DNA from: Mycolicibacterium sp. BiH015
GTDB lineage: Bacteria; Actinomycetota; Actinomycetes; Mycobacteriales; Mycobacteriaceae
Length of the DNA stretch: 64,000 nucleotides
Direction: 5' to 3'
NCBI RefSeq assembly: GCF_027706845.1
Contig: NZ_JAQGCZ010000003.1
Location: 496,001-560,000 of the forward strand
Position numbers and translations under genes: made by a program. Each line of letters starts with the position of its first letter. The first letter of the stretch is position 1. Under the pieces are notes generated by a model, which saw only the letters and a list, made by a program, of their open reading frames with translations, did not search any database and was not told the DNA's origin. This document shows positions 15,952 through 25,449 of this stretch, piece by piece.

Positions 15952-16949
15952 CGCCGGAGCAGACATTGACCTCTACGCAGCATCCTCTACTCGGACCTGC
16001 CGACCAGGCATTGCACCATGCATCCGCGCAAGTTCCTGCATTCAGGCCGAACGTCTTGGTCACCGATGCGCTTGCCACCATGCGTGGCAGACGCTTCGAG
16101 AGCGCATCTGCGGTAGCTGTCCTCGATGACGAGCACCGCATCGTCGGAATCGCCACGATCGAGGCGATGTTCGCGGCCGACGACGAGCAGCGCCTGCGAG
16201 ACGTGATGGATCCGACGCCCCCGGTGGTTGCCCCCAGCACCGACCAGGAACTTGCAGCCTGGCAGGCAGTACACCGGGCTGAGCCCTATCTGGCCGTCGT
16301 CGACGAGAAGCGCACATTCCTTGGACTGATCTCTCCGCAGCGTCTGCTCACCATCTTGCTGCAGGAACATGACGAAGATCTGGCGCGACTCGGGGGGTTT
16401 CTCCATGATGTCGAGTCAGCGAGGTCGACGAGCGTGGAGTCGGTACGAAAACGATTGTGGCACAGGCTCCCCTGGCTCATCGTCGGGCTTCTCGGTGCCA
16501 TGATCTCTGCGGTGATGATGACGGCGTTCGACGATGTACTCGAGGCTGATCTGGCCATCGCGTATTTCGTTCCCGGAATCGTCTATCTCGCCGACGCGGT
16601 AGGCACGCAGACCGAGACGTTGGCAATCCGGGGACTCTCAGTCGGAGTCGGTATCCGGCGGATCACCGTGCGCGAAGGCTTGACCGGTCTGTTGATGGGA
16701 TTGCTGCTCGGCAGCATGATGTGGCCTGTCGTGGCAGTGATGACTACGAATTACGCTTTGGCAAGCGCCGTTTCGTTGGCGATCGTAGGTGCGAGCACGG
16801 TGTCGACCCTGGTCGCACTGTGCCTGCCCTGGCTGCTGCACAGACTCGGCAAGGATCCCGCCTTCGGCGCCGGCCCGCTCGCGACCGTGTTCCAGGATCT
16901 ACTGTCGATCCTGTTCTACTTCGGCGCTGTCAGTCTGCTGCTCAGCTGA
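15948..16949 (+). CDS. CBS-MgtE type divalent cation channel
   Basis: 333 residues. A CBS pair spans about residues 35-135 (VTDALATMRGRRFESASAVA, VMDPTPPVVAPSTDQEL). Five TM helices of the MgtE pore follow (LPWLIVGLLGAMISAVMMTA; LADAVGTQTETLAIRGLSVG with the conserved pore region). The N-terminal superhelical domain of full MgtE is absent. Likely Mg2+ (or Co2+) entry gated by cytosolic Mg2+ or nucleotides. Translationally coupled to the tgs gene, so also in the putative DosR operon. The last 51 bases overlap the opposing ATPase gene. Confidence 0.85.
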   Translation: MTPEQTLTSTQHPLLGPADQALHHASAQVPAFRPNVLVTDALATMRGRRFESASAVAVLDDEHRIVGIATIEAMFAADDEQRLRDVMDPTPPVVAPSTDQELAAWQAVHRAEPYLAVVDEKRTFLGLISPQRLLTILLQEHDEDLARLGGFLHDVESARSTSVESVRKRLWHRLPWLIVGLLGAMISAVMMTAFDDVLEADLAIAYFVPGIVYLADAVGTQTETLAIRGLSVGVGIRRITVREGLTGLLMGLLLGSMMWPVVAVMTTNYALASAVSLAIVGASTVSTLVALCLPWLLHRLGKDPAFGAGPLATVFQDLLSILFYFGAVSLLLS

Positions 16950-19900
16950 ATTCGCGGGCCTCAGGCGCTCGGCGATATTGCCGAGGACGCCTGGGGCGAA
17001 CGTCGAGACCGCGGTGGCCGCCGACGCCGCCAGCAGACCCTGCGCCCAACCGATCGGCGTCAACGGCGTGCAGCCGAAAAGCTGACTTACGCCGGGCGTG
17101 CTGATGACGACGCCCATGGCCGCGAGACTGCCCACCGAGGTCAGGACCACGCCGGGGCTGTTGGAGTCGATGAGCGTTTGCAGCAGCTGCGCACCGACGA
17201 GTCCGACCAGTGCCACCGTCGAAGCGTGCCTCGCGGTGCCGGTGGGGCGGGCTACCAGCCATGCCAATGTCGCACCACTGGCCGTGGCCACTCCCCTGAT
17301 ACCGATGTCTTTCCAGAGCGCCGCCTCATCATGCGGGCCCGGTGACGTGTTCTTCTGCTCGCTGACGGCCAACGCTGCCGCCGGAAACGCATCCGTCAGG
17401 AGATTCACCAGCAACATCTGCCGCGTGTTCAGCGCCGAGTCTCCCGTCAGCAAGGTCGTGATCAGCGCGAAACCCACCTCGCCGGCATTGCCACCGAGAA
17501 GGACCGACACCGCGGAATGAACCCGCCGCCACAACTGATGCCCCTCGTCGATCGCATCCAGCAGCGCCTCGATGCGGCCGTCGAGAAGCATGACATCCGC
17601 TGCTGTCCGCGCCGGGTCACTGCCGCGGGCCACCACACCCACTCCGATACTCGCAGCGCGAATCGCTGCCGCGTCGTTTGCGCCGTCGCCGACCATCGCG
17701 GTCACCAGGCCCATCTTCTCCAGCGCCTGGATCACATCGATCTTGTGCTCCGGCGACATCCGCGCGAACACCCGGCACCGCACGGCCGCCGCTTCTCGCT
17801 GTTCGGGAGTCATTGTTTCCCAGTCTGTTCCGATGATCACCTCGTCGGCACCGACGATCAATCCGAGTTCGGATGCGACGGCTCGGGCTGTGACCGGGTG
17901 ATCGCCGGTGATCAGCCGGACCCCGATATGGCGGCGCTGCAGCTCCTCGAGGAGGTCGCGGGCCGCCGGCCGCGGAGTGTCGGCCAACCCGATGAGTCCG
18001 ACCGAAGTCAACCCACTTCGGCACAGCGACTCGAAGTACGACGCATCCGCTGCCGCGGCAGCCGCTTGCTCGTCACTGAGGTGGCGCTCCGCGACAGCGA
18101 GCACCCGCAGGCCTTGCTCACCCATTTCGGCAACCAGGCCGGCGAAGGCACCGCCACCGTCGGAGACAGCCGCCGAGAGGGTCTCCGGCGCACCTTTGAC
18201 AGCGATGGTCTTGCCCATTAGCGCTGCGGCGAAGGGGCGATCGGACTGGAACGGCAGGAATGCGTCGCGGTCGTCAATGTCCTGGCCAGACTGACTTCGG
18301 TCTCCCTCGACAGCCTCTCGGATGGCCTGATCCGTGGCGTGTTGAGCCCGGTGCCCCGCTCGCGCGAAGGTGGTCCGCGCTGCGACGGTGAGTACCTCGG
18401 AATCACTACGGCCGGACATCGGATGCACCGATCTCACGCGCAGATGGTTCTCGCTCAGCGTGCCGGTCTTGTCGAAACAGACGACATCGAGCCGGGCGAA
18501 TGCTTCGACGGAATGCGGGTTTCGAACCAGGACCGCTTTGTCGCTGAGCCGACCCGCGGCCGCCTGCTGGGCAAGCGTCGCGACAAGGGGCAACCCTTCG
18601 GGCACCGCTGCCACCATCACCGACACGGCGCTGGCCAGAGCTTGCTTGGCCGGCAAACCCCGAAGCCCGCCCAGCACACCGACCAGCGCGCCACCGACGA
18701 CGCTGACGGGCAGGGCGCGATGGGTGATGTGTCGCAGTTGGGTGTGCAGACCGATCTCGCTGGACTTCCGCGGCGCCATCGCCATGGCGCGTCGCATCTC
18801 CGTGCCGGGCCCGACGGCGGTCACCACCGCCAGCGCGGTGCCCGAAAGCACTGTGCTGCCGCCGAAGAGCATGCACTCGCGTTCGGCGAGTGGGGCGCCC
18901 GGGGTGGCGCCGACACTCTTCGACACGGGGAGCGACTCGCCGGTCAGTGCCGACTCGTCCACTTCGACGTCTGCTGCATCGAGCAACCGTGCGTCAGCCG
19001 GAACTACCTCACCTCCTCGCACCTCGATGATGTCGCCGGGGCGCAGACGGTCGGCCGCTACGCTCGCGTGCCTTCCGGTCTCCAATGGCCCGATCCGTCT
19101 GCGTGCGGCAGGTTCCTGCACCGCCAGGAGACGGTTCAGCACATGTTCGGCATGAAGCTGTTGTTCTGCCGACACGGCGGCGTTGGCCAGTAGTACCCCG
19201 GCGACGAGAACCGCATCCACTGCGGAACCGAGCAGCGCGCTCGCGGCCGCGCCGGTGATGAGCAGCGGCGTGATGGGGTCGTCCAGGTCGTGCCGCATCT
19301 CGGCAAAGAATTCCCGCACCGCCGCCCACCTCGTCCTGTCCTTGGCGGCCGGCCCACCGCTCAAGTCGTCGACCGGGATGTCGTCCGCCGGGCGGGGAAG
19401 CAATCGGCAGACTTCGTCGGCCGGTAGGCAGTGCCAATCATGGCGTGGTTCCGGGTGAGGGGCTGGATCGCGAAACACTCTATTGGCGGCGGTGACACCA
19501 CTCCACAGACTGGCGGCCGAGCCGATGCTCACCGATGCCGGTCCGCGTCCCACCACGCCGGGAACCAGCATCAGTGCACCGATTGCCGACGCCGACGCCG
19601 ACAGTCTCACCGCGTGCTCGCTGGCTCGGCGAGCTGCCGGCAACGCACGCAGTACGCGCCAAGCCCCGGTGAGATCTGTGACAAAGACATCGGCGCCCCA
19701 CGGTGGCGAATCATCCTCGCGCATCAGGCCGATCGTGACGTGGGCGGAATGCGAGACATTCATCTCCGACGTGGTCACCAGTGCGACAGTCGCTCCCTCA
19801 GAGGTTAGTGCCGACACCGCGTCAGCGACGGCATTGTCCACCGACCCTCGGGCCATCTGCAGTTGGTCGAAACCTTCTGCAAGAGAATGAAGCCCGTCAT

Positions 19901-21290
19901 CCTCAACCGAGATCACGCGCAGATTGGTTCTGCGCGCCTCGGCAAGAAGCGCAGAGGCGTGCGGGTCCCGAACTGGGCTGACGAGCACCTCGCCGACATC
20001 TTTTTCGGGGCAAACGGTGGAAAGTGGATGCCAGCCGACACCCAATTCACCCCTCTCCAAGGCGGTTCGCGCAGCCTCCCATGCCGAGGCCCGATGCGAG
20101 TTCTCCAGTCCACGAATTCGGCTGACTGTCACGCCGCGGGCGTAGAGGGCCCGTGGATCGATCACGATCGCGTCCACACGATCCAGCAATCGGAGAGTCC
20201 TGGAGGACATCACAAGCGATCCATGATGGGCGTCCAGCCCCCGGGTCATCGTGGCACCGAAAGCTTCTCGCGCCGCACGCAACGGTTTCGGGACGGCGAT
20301 CAGAGCGGCCTGCGCGGCAAGATCCGCGCTGCCGGTCGCCGCGCCGAGTGCCGCGGCGGCCCCGAGCCCGACGGCCGCGGCGTGGCTTGCGTAGCGATCA
20401 GCCGGCCCTTCAGTGCGAATCAGATCGGTGCGGCTCGTGCGTGCAGCACCTCCCGACGTGGGGCGGTGCGCGAGTTCAGGTTCGCGATCCTGCCACACGC
20501 GTCGTGCAGTCCACGCTTCTGTGACAAGAACCGCCCGCCCCAGTGCCTCCGCGACCGCCGACGCCGGCGACGCGGTGAGCGCCGCGGTTGCCGAATTAGC
20601 CAGCGCAAAAAGCATGTCGGTGGCATCGGCACCCACACGTTCTTCGATCTGGCGGCGCAGAACGGGCGTGTGGTCAACGACCGTGGTAGGTACCGACACT
20701 GCGTTGGCGAGGCGGGGCAGCCCCAGAGCCCCCCCAACCATCGTCAACCCCACAGCTGCTGCGGCGACCCCGACCGCCGCAACGCGGGCTGCGAGCACCT
20801 CGTCGTCACCGGGCAGGCTGATGCATGCAGATGTCGGCGCCGCCGCGCCTGTGCTGCGCTCAGCCTCGGCGACGACAGCCGACAGCCGCGCGGCCGAGGG
20901 ACCGCCGTCGCCGACCGTCACCAATACCCGCGAGATGGGTGTGAGGAGTACGGCATCGTGAACTCCCGGTGTCGCCCAGATCGCGCTGAGCACGGCGTCG
21001 CCGATCAGTTCACCGTCTTCGCCTTCGAGCCCACGCACCTCGACCCAGCGCCGCGACCCGTGCGATGACGTGCGCCGAGCGCGGGGGCCGCCCACTGCTT
21101 CCAGCGCAACCCCGGCAAGAGCTCGCCCCATTGCGGTCAGGTCAGAGATCGGCTCACCACTGAGGGCCACGCCGGCCACCGCGGTGACAGCGGATCTCGT
21201 CGTTCCGACGGCTGCCCGGGTACCAGAAGTCGCAAGAGTCATGGGCAGGCCGACGAGCTCTCTGAGCATGACCGGAAGTCTGCTGCGCAC
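16899..21290 (-). CDS. Giant CtpI-like P-type ATPase with degenerate N-terminal half
   Basis: 1463 residues, nearly twice a normal P-type pump. The C-terminal half is complete: TM segments, actuator [17 protein letters not shown]4 motif VPEGLP (as in Ca2+-type pumps), phosphorylation site [11 protein letters not shown], and hinge [16 protein letters not shown]. The N-terminal half has an HMA-like fold (about 80-130), TM helices and a second HAD-like region in which DKTGT is replaced by [11 protein letters not shown], so it cannot be phosphorylated. This architecture matches CtpI of M. tuberculosis; the transported ion is unknown. GTG 21290 is used; ATG 21269 is an alternative. A DosR-like box lies 13 bases upstream, shared with a divergent USP. 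Confidence 0.85.
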   Translation of the reverse strand: MRSRLPVMLRELVGLPMTLATSGTRAAVGTTRSAVTAVAGVALSGEPISDLTAMGRALAGVALEAVGGPRARRTSSHGSRRWVEVRGLEGEDGELIGDAVLSAIWATPGVHDAVLLTPISRVLVTVGDGGPSAARLSAVVAEAERSTGAAAPTSACISLPGDDEVLAARVAAVGVAAAAVGLTMVGGALGLPRLANAVSVPTTVVDHTPVLRRQIEERVGADATDMLFALANSATAALTASPASAVAEALGRAVLVTEAWTARRVWQDREPELAHRPTSGGAARTSRTDLIRTEGPADRYASHAAAVGLGAAAALGAATGSADLAAQAALIAVPKPLRAAREAFGATMTRGLDAHHGSLVMSSRTLRLLDRVDAIVIDPRALYARGVTVSRIRGLENSHRASAWEAARTALERGELGVGWHPLSTVCPEKDVGEVLVSPVRDPHASALLAEARRTNLRVISVEDDGLHSLAEGFDQLQMARGSVDNAVADAVSALTSEGATVALVTTSEMNVSHSAHVTIGLMREDDSPPWGADVFVTDLTGAWRVLRALPAARRASEHAVRLSASASAIGALMLVPGVVGRGPASVSIGSAASLWSGVTAANRVFRDPAPHPEPRHDWHCLPADEVCRLLPRPADDIPVDDLSGGPAAKDRTRWAAVREFFAEMRHDLDDPITPLLITGAAASALLGSAVDAVLVAGVLLANAAVSAEQQLHAEHVLNRLLAVQEPAARRRIGPLETGRHASVAADRLRPGDIIEVRGGEVVPADARLLDAADVEVDESALTGESLPVSKSVGATPGAPLAERECMLFGGSTVLSGTALAVVTAVGPGTEMRRAMAMAPRKSSEIGLHTQLRHITHRALPVSVVGGALVGVLGGLRGLPAKQALASAVSVMVAAVPEGLPLVATLAQQAAAGRLSDKAVLVRNPHSVEAFARLDVVCFDKTGTLSENHLRVRSVHPMSGRSDSEVLTVAARTTFARAGHRAQHATDQAIREAVEGDRSQSGQDIDDRDAFLPFQSDRPFAAALMGKTIAVKGAPETLSAAVSDGGGAFAGLVAEMGEQGLRVLAVAERHLSDEQAAAAAADASYFESLCRSGLTSVGLIGLADTPRPAARDLLEELQRRHIGVRLITGDHPVTARAVASELGLIVGADEVIIGTDWETMTPEQREAAAVRCRVFARMSPEHKIDVIQALEKMGLVTAMVGDGANDAAAIRAASIGVGVVARGSDPARTAADVMLLDGRIEALLDAIDEGHQLWRRVHSAVSVLLGGNAGEVGFALITTLLTGDSALNTRQMLLVNLLTDAFPAAALAVSEQKNTSPGPHDEAALWKDIGIRGVATASGATLAWLVARPTGTARHASTVALVGLVGAQLLQTLIDSNSPGVVLTSVGSLAAMGVVISTPGVSQLFGCTPLTPIGWAQGLLAASAATAVSTFAPGVLGNIAERLRPANSAEQQTDSAEVEQDRQ

Positions 21291-21302
21291 AAGGCCGGTC
21301 CG

Positions 21303-21320
21303 GAAGGGCCGAAGGTCTCT
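21303..21320. promoter_or_regulatory. DosR-like box between ctpI-like ATPase and USP
   Basis: GAAGGGCCGAAGGTCTCT in the divergent region; 13 bases from the ATPase start and 76 bases before the USP ATG. The distance fits USP activation better. Confidence 0.5.
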
Positions 21321-21395
21321 ACAGTCGAGGCGGGAACTCTCCTAGTGTCGAAATCGCAGAACCACGCACACCGGCGCCGAAAAAAGGATGACACG

Positions 21396-22271
21396 ATGGC
21401 CGCTCAAACAGATTTCGAACGGATCGTTGTCGGCGTCGATGATTCGACGTCCTCCGAGCCCGCTCTCGAATGGGCCGCCAACGAAGCGGCCATACGCGAC
21501 GTACCTTTGGCAATTCTGTATGCGGCATCCCTTCCCATCGCCGCGTGGCCCGTGGCGCCGATACCCACCGGTTACATGGACTGGCAGGCGGAGGTCGGTC
21601 GAGAGATCCTCGCCGACGCCGAGCAGATCGCAGACAAACTCTCCGGGTCCACAGTGGCTGTCACCACCGAATTCGTTGTCGCAACGCCGACTTCCGCTCT
21701 CGTGGCAGCCTCCAAATCGGCAGGCATGGTCGTCGTCGGTTCCCGCGGCCAGGGTGCGCTCGCACGGACGATCCTGGGCAGCGTGAGCACCGGACTCGTC
21801 CACCGCGCCCATTGCCCGGTCGTCGTCGTCCACGACGACGAGCCGCCACCTGATGCCGGTGCGCCCGTGCTACTGGGCTTCGACGGCTCCCCCGAGGCGG
21901 AGCCGGCCGTCAAACTGGCCTTCGAGGAAGCCGCGCTGCGACGCGTCAAACTTGTCGCGCTGCATGCCTGGTGGTCGCCGGGAGCGTTCGAAATGCCCGG
22001 TTTCGATTGGGAGGACATCCGGCCCGAGGTCGACGACGAGGTGTCTCGCCAGCTGTCCGGGTGGCAGAGGCGTTACCCCGACGTGGTCGTCGAGCGCATC
22101 GTGATTCCCGACAGACCGGCTCACCAACTCGTCGAGCATGCGCAATCAGCGCAGCTCGTCGTTGTGGGCAGTCACGGCTACGGTGCCATCGCAAGCACGC
22201 TGCTGGGCTCGGTGAGCAGTGCCGTCGTCCAGGCTGCGAGAGTTCCTGTGATCGTGACGCGTCCGAGATGA
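21396..22271 (+). CDS. Tandem-domain universal stress protein
   Basis: 291 residues, two Usp domains. Each has the ATP-binding pattern G2XG9[18 protein letters not shown] in the first and [15 protein letters not shown] in the second. ATG 21396 is chosen because AAGGA lies eight bases upstream. Such proteins bind ATP and are induced in non-growing mycobacteria. The W-rich loop ([13 protein letters not shown]) resembles the DosR-regulated Rv1996/Rv2005c group. Confidence 0.92.
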   Translation: MAAQTDFERIVVGVDDSTSSEPALEWAANEAAIRDVPLAILYAASLPIAAWPVAPIPTGYMDWQAEVGREILADAEQIADKLSGSTVAVTTEFVVATPTSALVAASKSAGMVVVGSRGQGALARTILGSVSTGLVHRAHCPVVVVHDDEPPPDAGAPVLLGFDGSPEAEPAVKLAFEEAALRRVKLVALHAWWSPGAFEMPGFDWEDIRPEVDDEVSRQLSGWQRRYPDVVVERIVIPDRPAHQLVEHAQSAQLVVVGSHGYGAIASTLLGSVSSAVVQAARVPVIVTRPR

Positions 22272-22284
22272 CCCCCCATCAAGG

Positions 22285-22545
22285 GTGACGCCCCGGTTTC
22301 TTTTCCATGCCCCGCGATATCGCAGCGGCACCGTCGAGAGAATCCGATGCCCCGTGCTGGTCACAGTCGCCCGCAACGACGCCCAGATCTCGTCGGCTTT
22401 CGTCAAACACAACGCGGGGAAGAGCAGCAACGTAGCGATCAAAAAGCATCCGGTCGAGCATTACGACGTATATCACGGCCCGGTGCGCGACCGAGTCGCC
22501 CACGATCACTGCGACTTCCTGATCCGGCACCTGTCTCGCCCGTGA
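22285..22545 (+). pseudogene. C-terminal remnant of an alpha/beta hydrolase
   Basis: An 86-codon open frame whose residues 20-86 (VERIRCPVLVTVARNDAQIS...HPVEHYDVYHGPVRDRVAHD) look like the last strand and catalytic Asp/His region of an alpha/beta hydrolase. The nucleophile elbow and everything before it are missing, and no ribosome site precedes the GTG. Probably a truncated relic, not a working gene. Confidence 0.55.
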
Positions 22546-22560
22546 CGCTGAGATGCGCCT

Positions 22561-23166
22561 CTACTTGCGCGCCGACCAGCGCGGCTCCTGTGTCAGATAG
22601 CGGTTGACGATCGCCACGGCCGCCTTCACGTGCCGGTTCGCCTGCTCGATGTCGGCGACGAACTCGGCGTCATACTCATTCGTCGTCCGACCGATCACTG
22701 CCATGCACATGTGGGAAGCCTCGTGCGCGTCCTCTGTCGCAGCGTTCAATTCTGCGGTCAATTCCCGATCTGGCGACGGCAGATGTGCGGCGACATCGAC
22801 GGCGGCCGAGTCGTGCACCCGCTGACAGGCTGCGGCGAGCGCAGGGGCATCCAGGCGCTCGAGTGCGCGCTCTGAATCATCCAGCGCCTCCTGCAGGTTC
22901 GCCACCTCCGGGTACGCCGTCGCCCACCACTGCGTCAACTCGGCGTGCTGCGCGGGCGCCAGTCGACGCGGCCCATCGGATGCCTCACCGGTCAGCACGA
23001 GCGCAATAACACCCGAGGCGACGACCACCGCTGCGATCATCGCGAAGATGAGCATCACCGGAAAGGAGCGGTACCACCGCTGCTTGGCCGCGTTGCCCAA
23101 CGAGTCGGCCGGCGTGACGGACGGCGGCGGAGGAGGCGGCGGAGGCGGCACCGATACGTCGGTCAT
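22561..23166 (-). CDS. Pro-rich single-TM exported-domain protein
   Basis: 201 residues. A cytoplasmic head with nine consecutive Pro (residues 8-16) precedes one TM helix (FPVMLIFAMIAAVVVASGVI). An external helical domain of about 135 residues follows, with three Cys/His-containing segments (ALAAACQRVHDSAAVDVAAH, EASHMCMAVIGR). The function is unknown. The start overlaps the stop of the USP gene by four bases, so it is co-translated with that USP and presumably co-induced. Confidence 0.75.
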   Translation of the reverse strand: MTDVSVPPPPPPPPPSVTPADSLGNAAKQRWYRSFPVMLIFAMIAAVVVASGVIALVLTGEASDGPRRLAPAQHAELTQWWATAYPEVANLQEALDDSERALERLDAPALAAACQRVHDSAAVDVAAHLPSPDRELTAELNAATEDAHEASHMCMAVIGRTTNEYDAEFVADIEQANRHVKAAVAIVNRYLTQEPRWSARK

Positions 23167-24044
23167 CTCGGCCGAACCACCGTCAGCGGTACGCTCACCG
23201 ACTGTGCCACAGCCGAACTGATCGACCCGAGGAGCATTCCGGTGAACCCGCCGCGACCGTGACTACCCAGCACCACCAACTGGGTGGTGTGTGATTTCTG
23301 GACAAGCCAGTGAGCCGGCTCGTCAAACTCGACGTGACGCTGGACCTCGACCTGCGGGTAGCGCTCCTGCCAGCCGGCCAGACGCTCAGCGAGCGTTTCC
23401 TCGGCCTGCTGCTCGTAGCCGCGCAAGTCAGCGCCCTCCAGGGGAAGGCCGTATCCGACGCTCCATACGTGCGCGGCCAGCAGGACTACGCCGCGCCTGG
23501 CCGCCTCTTCGAACGCGACCGCGGTGGCAGCCTCCGACGCCGGCGATCCGTCGATTCCCAGCAGGATGGGCAAACCAGTATCGGGCAGCTCACCGGATCG
23601 GCTGTGCACGACGGTGATCGGCCCGTGCGCATGGTGGATGAGACCGGTACTGACCGAGCCCATGACCAGCCGCTTGAGCGTCCCCATTCCGCGGCTACCG
23701 ACGATAGTCATCTGCGCCTCCTTGGAGGCATCGATGAGCGCAGGCAGTGTCGGACCTCGCTGAAGCTCGGCGCGGACATCGACTGGATTGCCCGCGGCTG
23801 AGATCGACAGCGCCTCTTCGCGAGCATATTTCAGCGCTTGCTCGGCATTCTGCCGTTCGAATTCGCTGATGGTTTCAAGCAGCGGGCCGACCGGCCAATT
23901 CACCGATACCGGGGTCACCACACACATCAGCGTGAGCGGCACACCGAACAACTGGGCCTCGCGGGCCGCCCACCGGACCGCCGCCGCCGATTCCCGGGAG
24001 CCATCGACACCCACCAGGATGCCGTACCGAGTTTCTTCGCCCAT
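23163..24044 (-). CDS. Tandem-domain universal stress protein
   Basis: 293 residues from the ATG at 24044. Both Usp domains keep the nucleotide motif (GSRGMGTLKRLVMGS and GSHGRGGFTGMLLGS). It is the middle gene of a likely three-gene operon: a 30-residue membrane peptide (24056-24148), this USP and the Pro-rich TM protein. A DosR-like box lies at 24217. Confidence 0.92.
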   Translation of the reverse strand: MGEETRYGILVGVDGSRESAAAVRWAAREAQLFGVPLTLMCVVTPVSVNWPVGPLLETISEFERQNAEQALKYAREEALSISAAGNPVDVRAELQRGPTLPALIDASKEAQMTIVGSRGMGTLKRLVMGSVSTGLIHHAHGPITVVHSRSGELPDTGLPILLGIDGSPASEAATAVAFEEAARRGVVLLAAHVWSVGYGLPLEGADLRGYEQQAEETLAERLAGWQERYPQVEVQRHVEFDEPAHWLVQKSHTTQLVVLGSHGRGGFTGMLLGSISSAVAQSVSVPLTVVRPR

Positions 24045-24055
24045 GGTGGTTCCCC

Positions 24056-24148
24056 TCACTTCGAGTAGCGACCGGCGATGTAGGTCGTCGCTACTGCCAT
24101 CACCGCAACGACGATGGCGATCAGCACTGCCGCGGTCGGCCAATCCAT
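24056..24148 (-). CDS. 30-residue single-TM small membrane protein
   Basis: Reads MDWPTAAVLIAIVVAVMAVA followed by TTYIAGRYSK and a stop: one TM helix of about 20 residues with a short basic tail. GAGGAGC lies six bases before the ATG and the stop is only 11 bases before the USP start, so translation is probable. It resembles the tiny membrane proteins that modulate larger membrane partners. The function is unknown. Confidence 0.65.
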   Translation of the reverse strand: MDWPTAAVLIAIVVAVMAVATTYIAGRYSK

Positions 24149-24216
24149 GACTGCTCCTCGTCGTCGAACGAACCGGGCGTTTCGCCACTTACGCTATGGG
24201 TTGCAACGCAACGGCA

Positions 24217-24234
24217 TTAGGGCCCTTGGTCCCG
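24217..24234. promoter_or_regulatory. DosR-like box upstream of small TM protein-USP operon
   Basis: TTAGGGCCCTTGGTCCCG, 69 bases before the start of the 30-residue ORF on the minus strand. Arms GGGCC/GGTCCC. Confidence 0.55.
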
Positions 24235-24330
24235 TCTTGGGGTGCCGGTCGTCATGCCGTGCCACGCCGGCCGGTCACCGACTTCCGGTGCCGCAGAGCA
24301 AAATCCGCGCGCCCCAGTCCCGCATTTTCA

Positions 24331-24510
24331 TCAGTCGAGTGAGACCACGTGCTCATGGGTGACGCTTTCGATGTCTTGCGCCGTCAAGGCCAGCAGACGG
24401 CGCGACAGAGAGCGCGTGCTACCGCGAGCGCGTCTCCGCTCACCGGCACGTCCTGGCTCGCGGGATAGCGATTGGCCAAGCCGACGCCCGTGAAACCAGC
24501 ACGAGTACTT
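24331..24510 (-). pseudogene. Frameshifted DUF1876 gene (Rv1738/Rv2632c-like)
   Basis: Two overlapping minus-strand frames together recover most of a DUF1876 protein: TGVGLANRYPASQDVPVSGD and ALAVARALC in one frame, RRLLALTAQDIESVTHEHV and VSLD-stop (24331-24333) in another. A two-base excess (CG repeated near 24399-24404) separates them. No convincing start is left. Rv1738-type proteins are small DosR-induced proteins that have been compared to ribosome hibernation factors. The relic lies downstream of the 24565 gene, likely a former operon partner. Confidence 0.65.
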
Positions 24511-24564
24511 TTAGAGTCGACGTTCCGTGGTTCGCCCAATCGTCGGCTGTCTTGCGGATCACTG

Positions 24565-24831
24565 TCATGGCGCTGTCACGATCTTCGGTGGAAGCAATCC
24601 GATGCGGGCCGCGACAGGCAGATTGGCCATCACGCGGTCAAGCAATGCACTGTAGGCAGATCCGTCGTCGTGTAAGCGGCGGTACCCGCGATGCAGGAGA
24701 AACACGTCGAGGCGACGGTCGATGGGCCACTGCGCATAGACCTCGCCGGTGAATTCCGACCGGAGGAACTGCCACGCGACGTCGTCGAGCTGGCTCTGAG
24801 TCGGGACGGTCCGCGCGCTCGACATGGACAT
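24565..24831 (-). CDS. Small unrecognised protein, putative DosR target
   Basis: 88 residues from the ATG at 24831, with GGAGG seven bases upstream. Helical and Arg/Leu-rich (LDDVAWQFLRSEFTGEVYAQ, RRLDVFLLHRGYRRLHDDGS). No domain recognised. DosR-like sites at 24892-24930 lie upstream, shared with the divergent ddn-like gene. Confidence 0.65.
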   Translation of the reverse strand: MSMSSARTVPTQSQLDDVAWQFLRSEFTGEVYAQWPIDRRLDVFLLHRGYRRLHDDGSAYSALLDRVMANLPVAARIGLLPPKIVTAP

Positions 24832-24891
24832 GTTCGCACCTCCGGGAACAGTGGGCCGGACCCATCGTTTTCCACGCACATCCCGCGGCGG

Positions 24892-24909
24892 TAGGGACGA
24901 AGGTCACCC
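24892..24909. promoter_or_regulatory. DosR-like box, divergent region of 24831 and ddn-like genes
   Basis: TAGGGACGAAGGTCACCC, 61 bases from the minus-strand start and 85 from the plus-strand start. Confidence 0.5.
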
Positions 24910-24913
24910 GCTG

Positions 24914-24930
24914 CGGGACTGCGGTCTTAG
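24914..24930. promoter_or_regulatory. Second DosR-like box in the same divergent region
   Basis: CGGGACTGCGGTCTTAG, four bases after the previous box; 64 bases before the ddn-like ATG, the better placed one for that gene. Confidence 0.45.
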
Positions 24931-24993
24931 GTCACCGAATCGATGTCCGCTTGGCCCTGTGAGACAAACCGCGGGCTTGACGAGCATCGGGAG

Positions 24994-25449
24994 ATGCCGA
25001 ACAAGACCGGAAACGCCGTCACCGATGCGGTGCGGCAGTTCAACAAGCACTTCCTCAATCCCGCAATGTTGCGGTTGGCAGGCCGGAAGCACTGGTACGC
25101 CGCTGCGATCCACCACACCGGGCGCGTCTCAGGCAGGAAACGTGTGACGCCGGTTGTCGCTGACCGGGTCACTGACGGTTTCATAGTTCCCCTTCCCTAT
25201 GGCACGGGGGTGGATTGGCTGCGCAATGCGATTGCTGAGAACCACGCGACCATCACCGTCGGCAATTCGTCCTTCGACGTCACCAACCCCCGGATAATCG
25301 GCGCCGAGGAGGCAGCGCGGCAGCTGTCCAGCCGCCACAGCCGCACGTTCAAACGCTTCGGGATCACTGACTACGCCAAGTTTGACGTCCGGACCGACAC
25401 CAACGCGGGGATCCTCCCCGATGACCGGGAGGAGCATCATGGACGCTGA
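24994..25449 (+). CDS. F420-dependent nitroreductase, Ddn family
   Basis: 151 residues, the usual length of Ddn. MPNKTGNAVTDAVRQFNKHF is a typical helical start. The split-barrel core (GRVSGRKRVTPVVADRVTDG, FIVPLPYGTGVDWLRNAIAE) holds the deazaflavin-binding residues. Members use reduced F420 to reduce quinones or nitro compounds, and help keep redox balance under hypoxia. The 3' end overlaps the next gene by 11 bases, so the two are coupled. Confidence 0.88.
   Translation: MPNKTGNAVTDAVRQFNKHFLNPAMLRLAGRKHWYAAAIHHTGRVSGRKRVTPVVADRVTDGFIVPLPYGTGVDWLRNAIAENHATITVGNSSFDVTNPRIIGAEEAARQLSSRHSRTFKRFGITDYAKFDVRTDTNAGILPDDREEHHGR

Noticed and set aside
18339..19193. 284-codon plus-strand frame inside the large ATPase
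   Set aside because: Lies wholly opposite conserved ATPase motifs; typical reverse-frame shadow.
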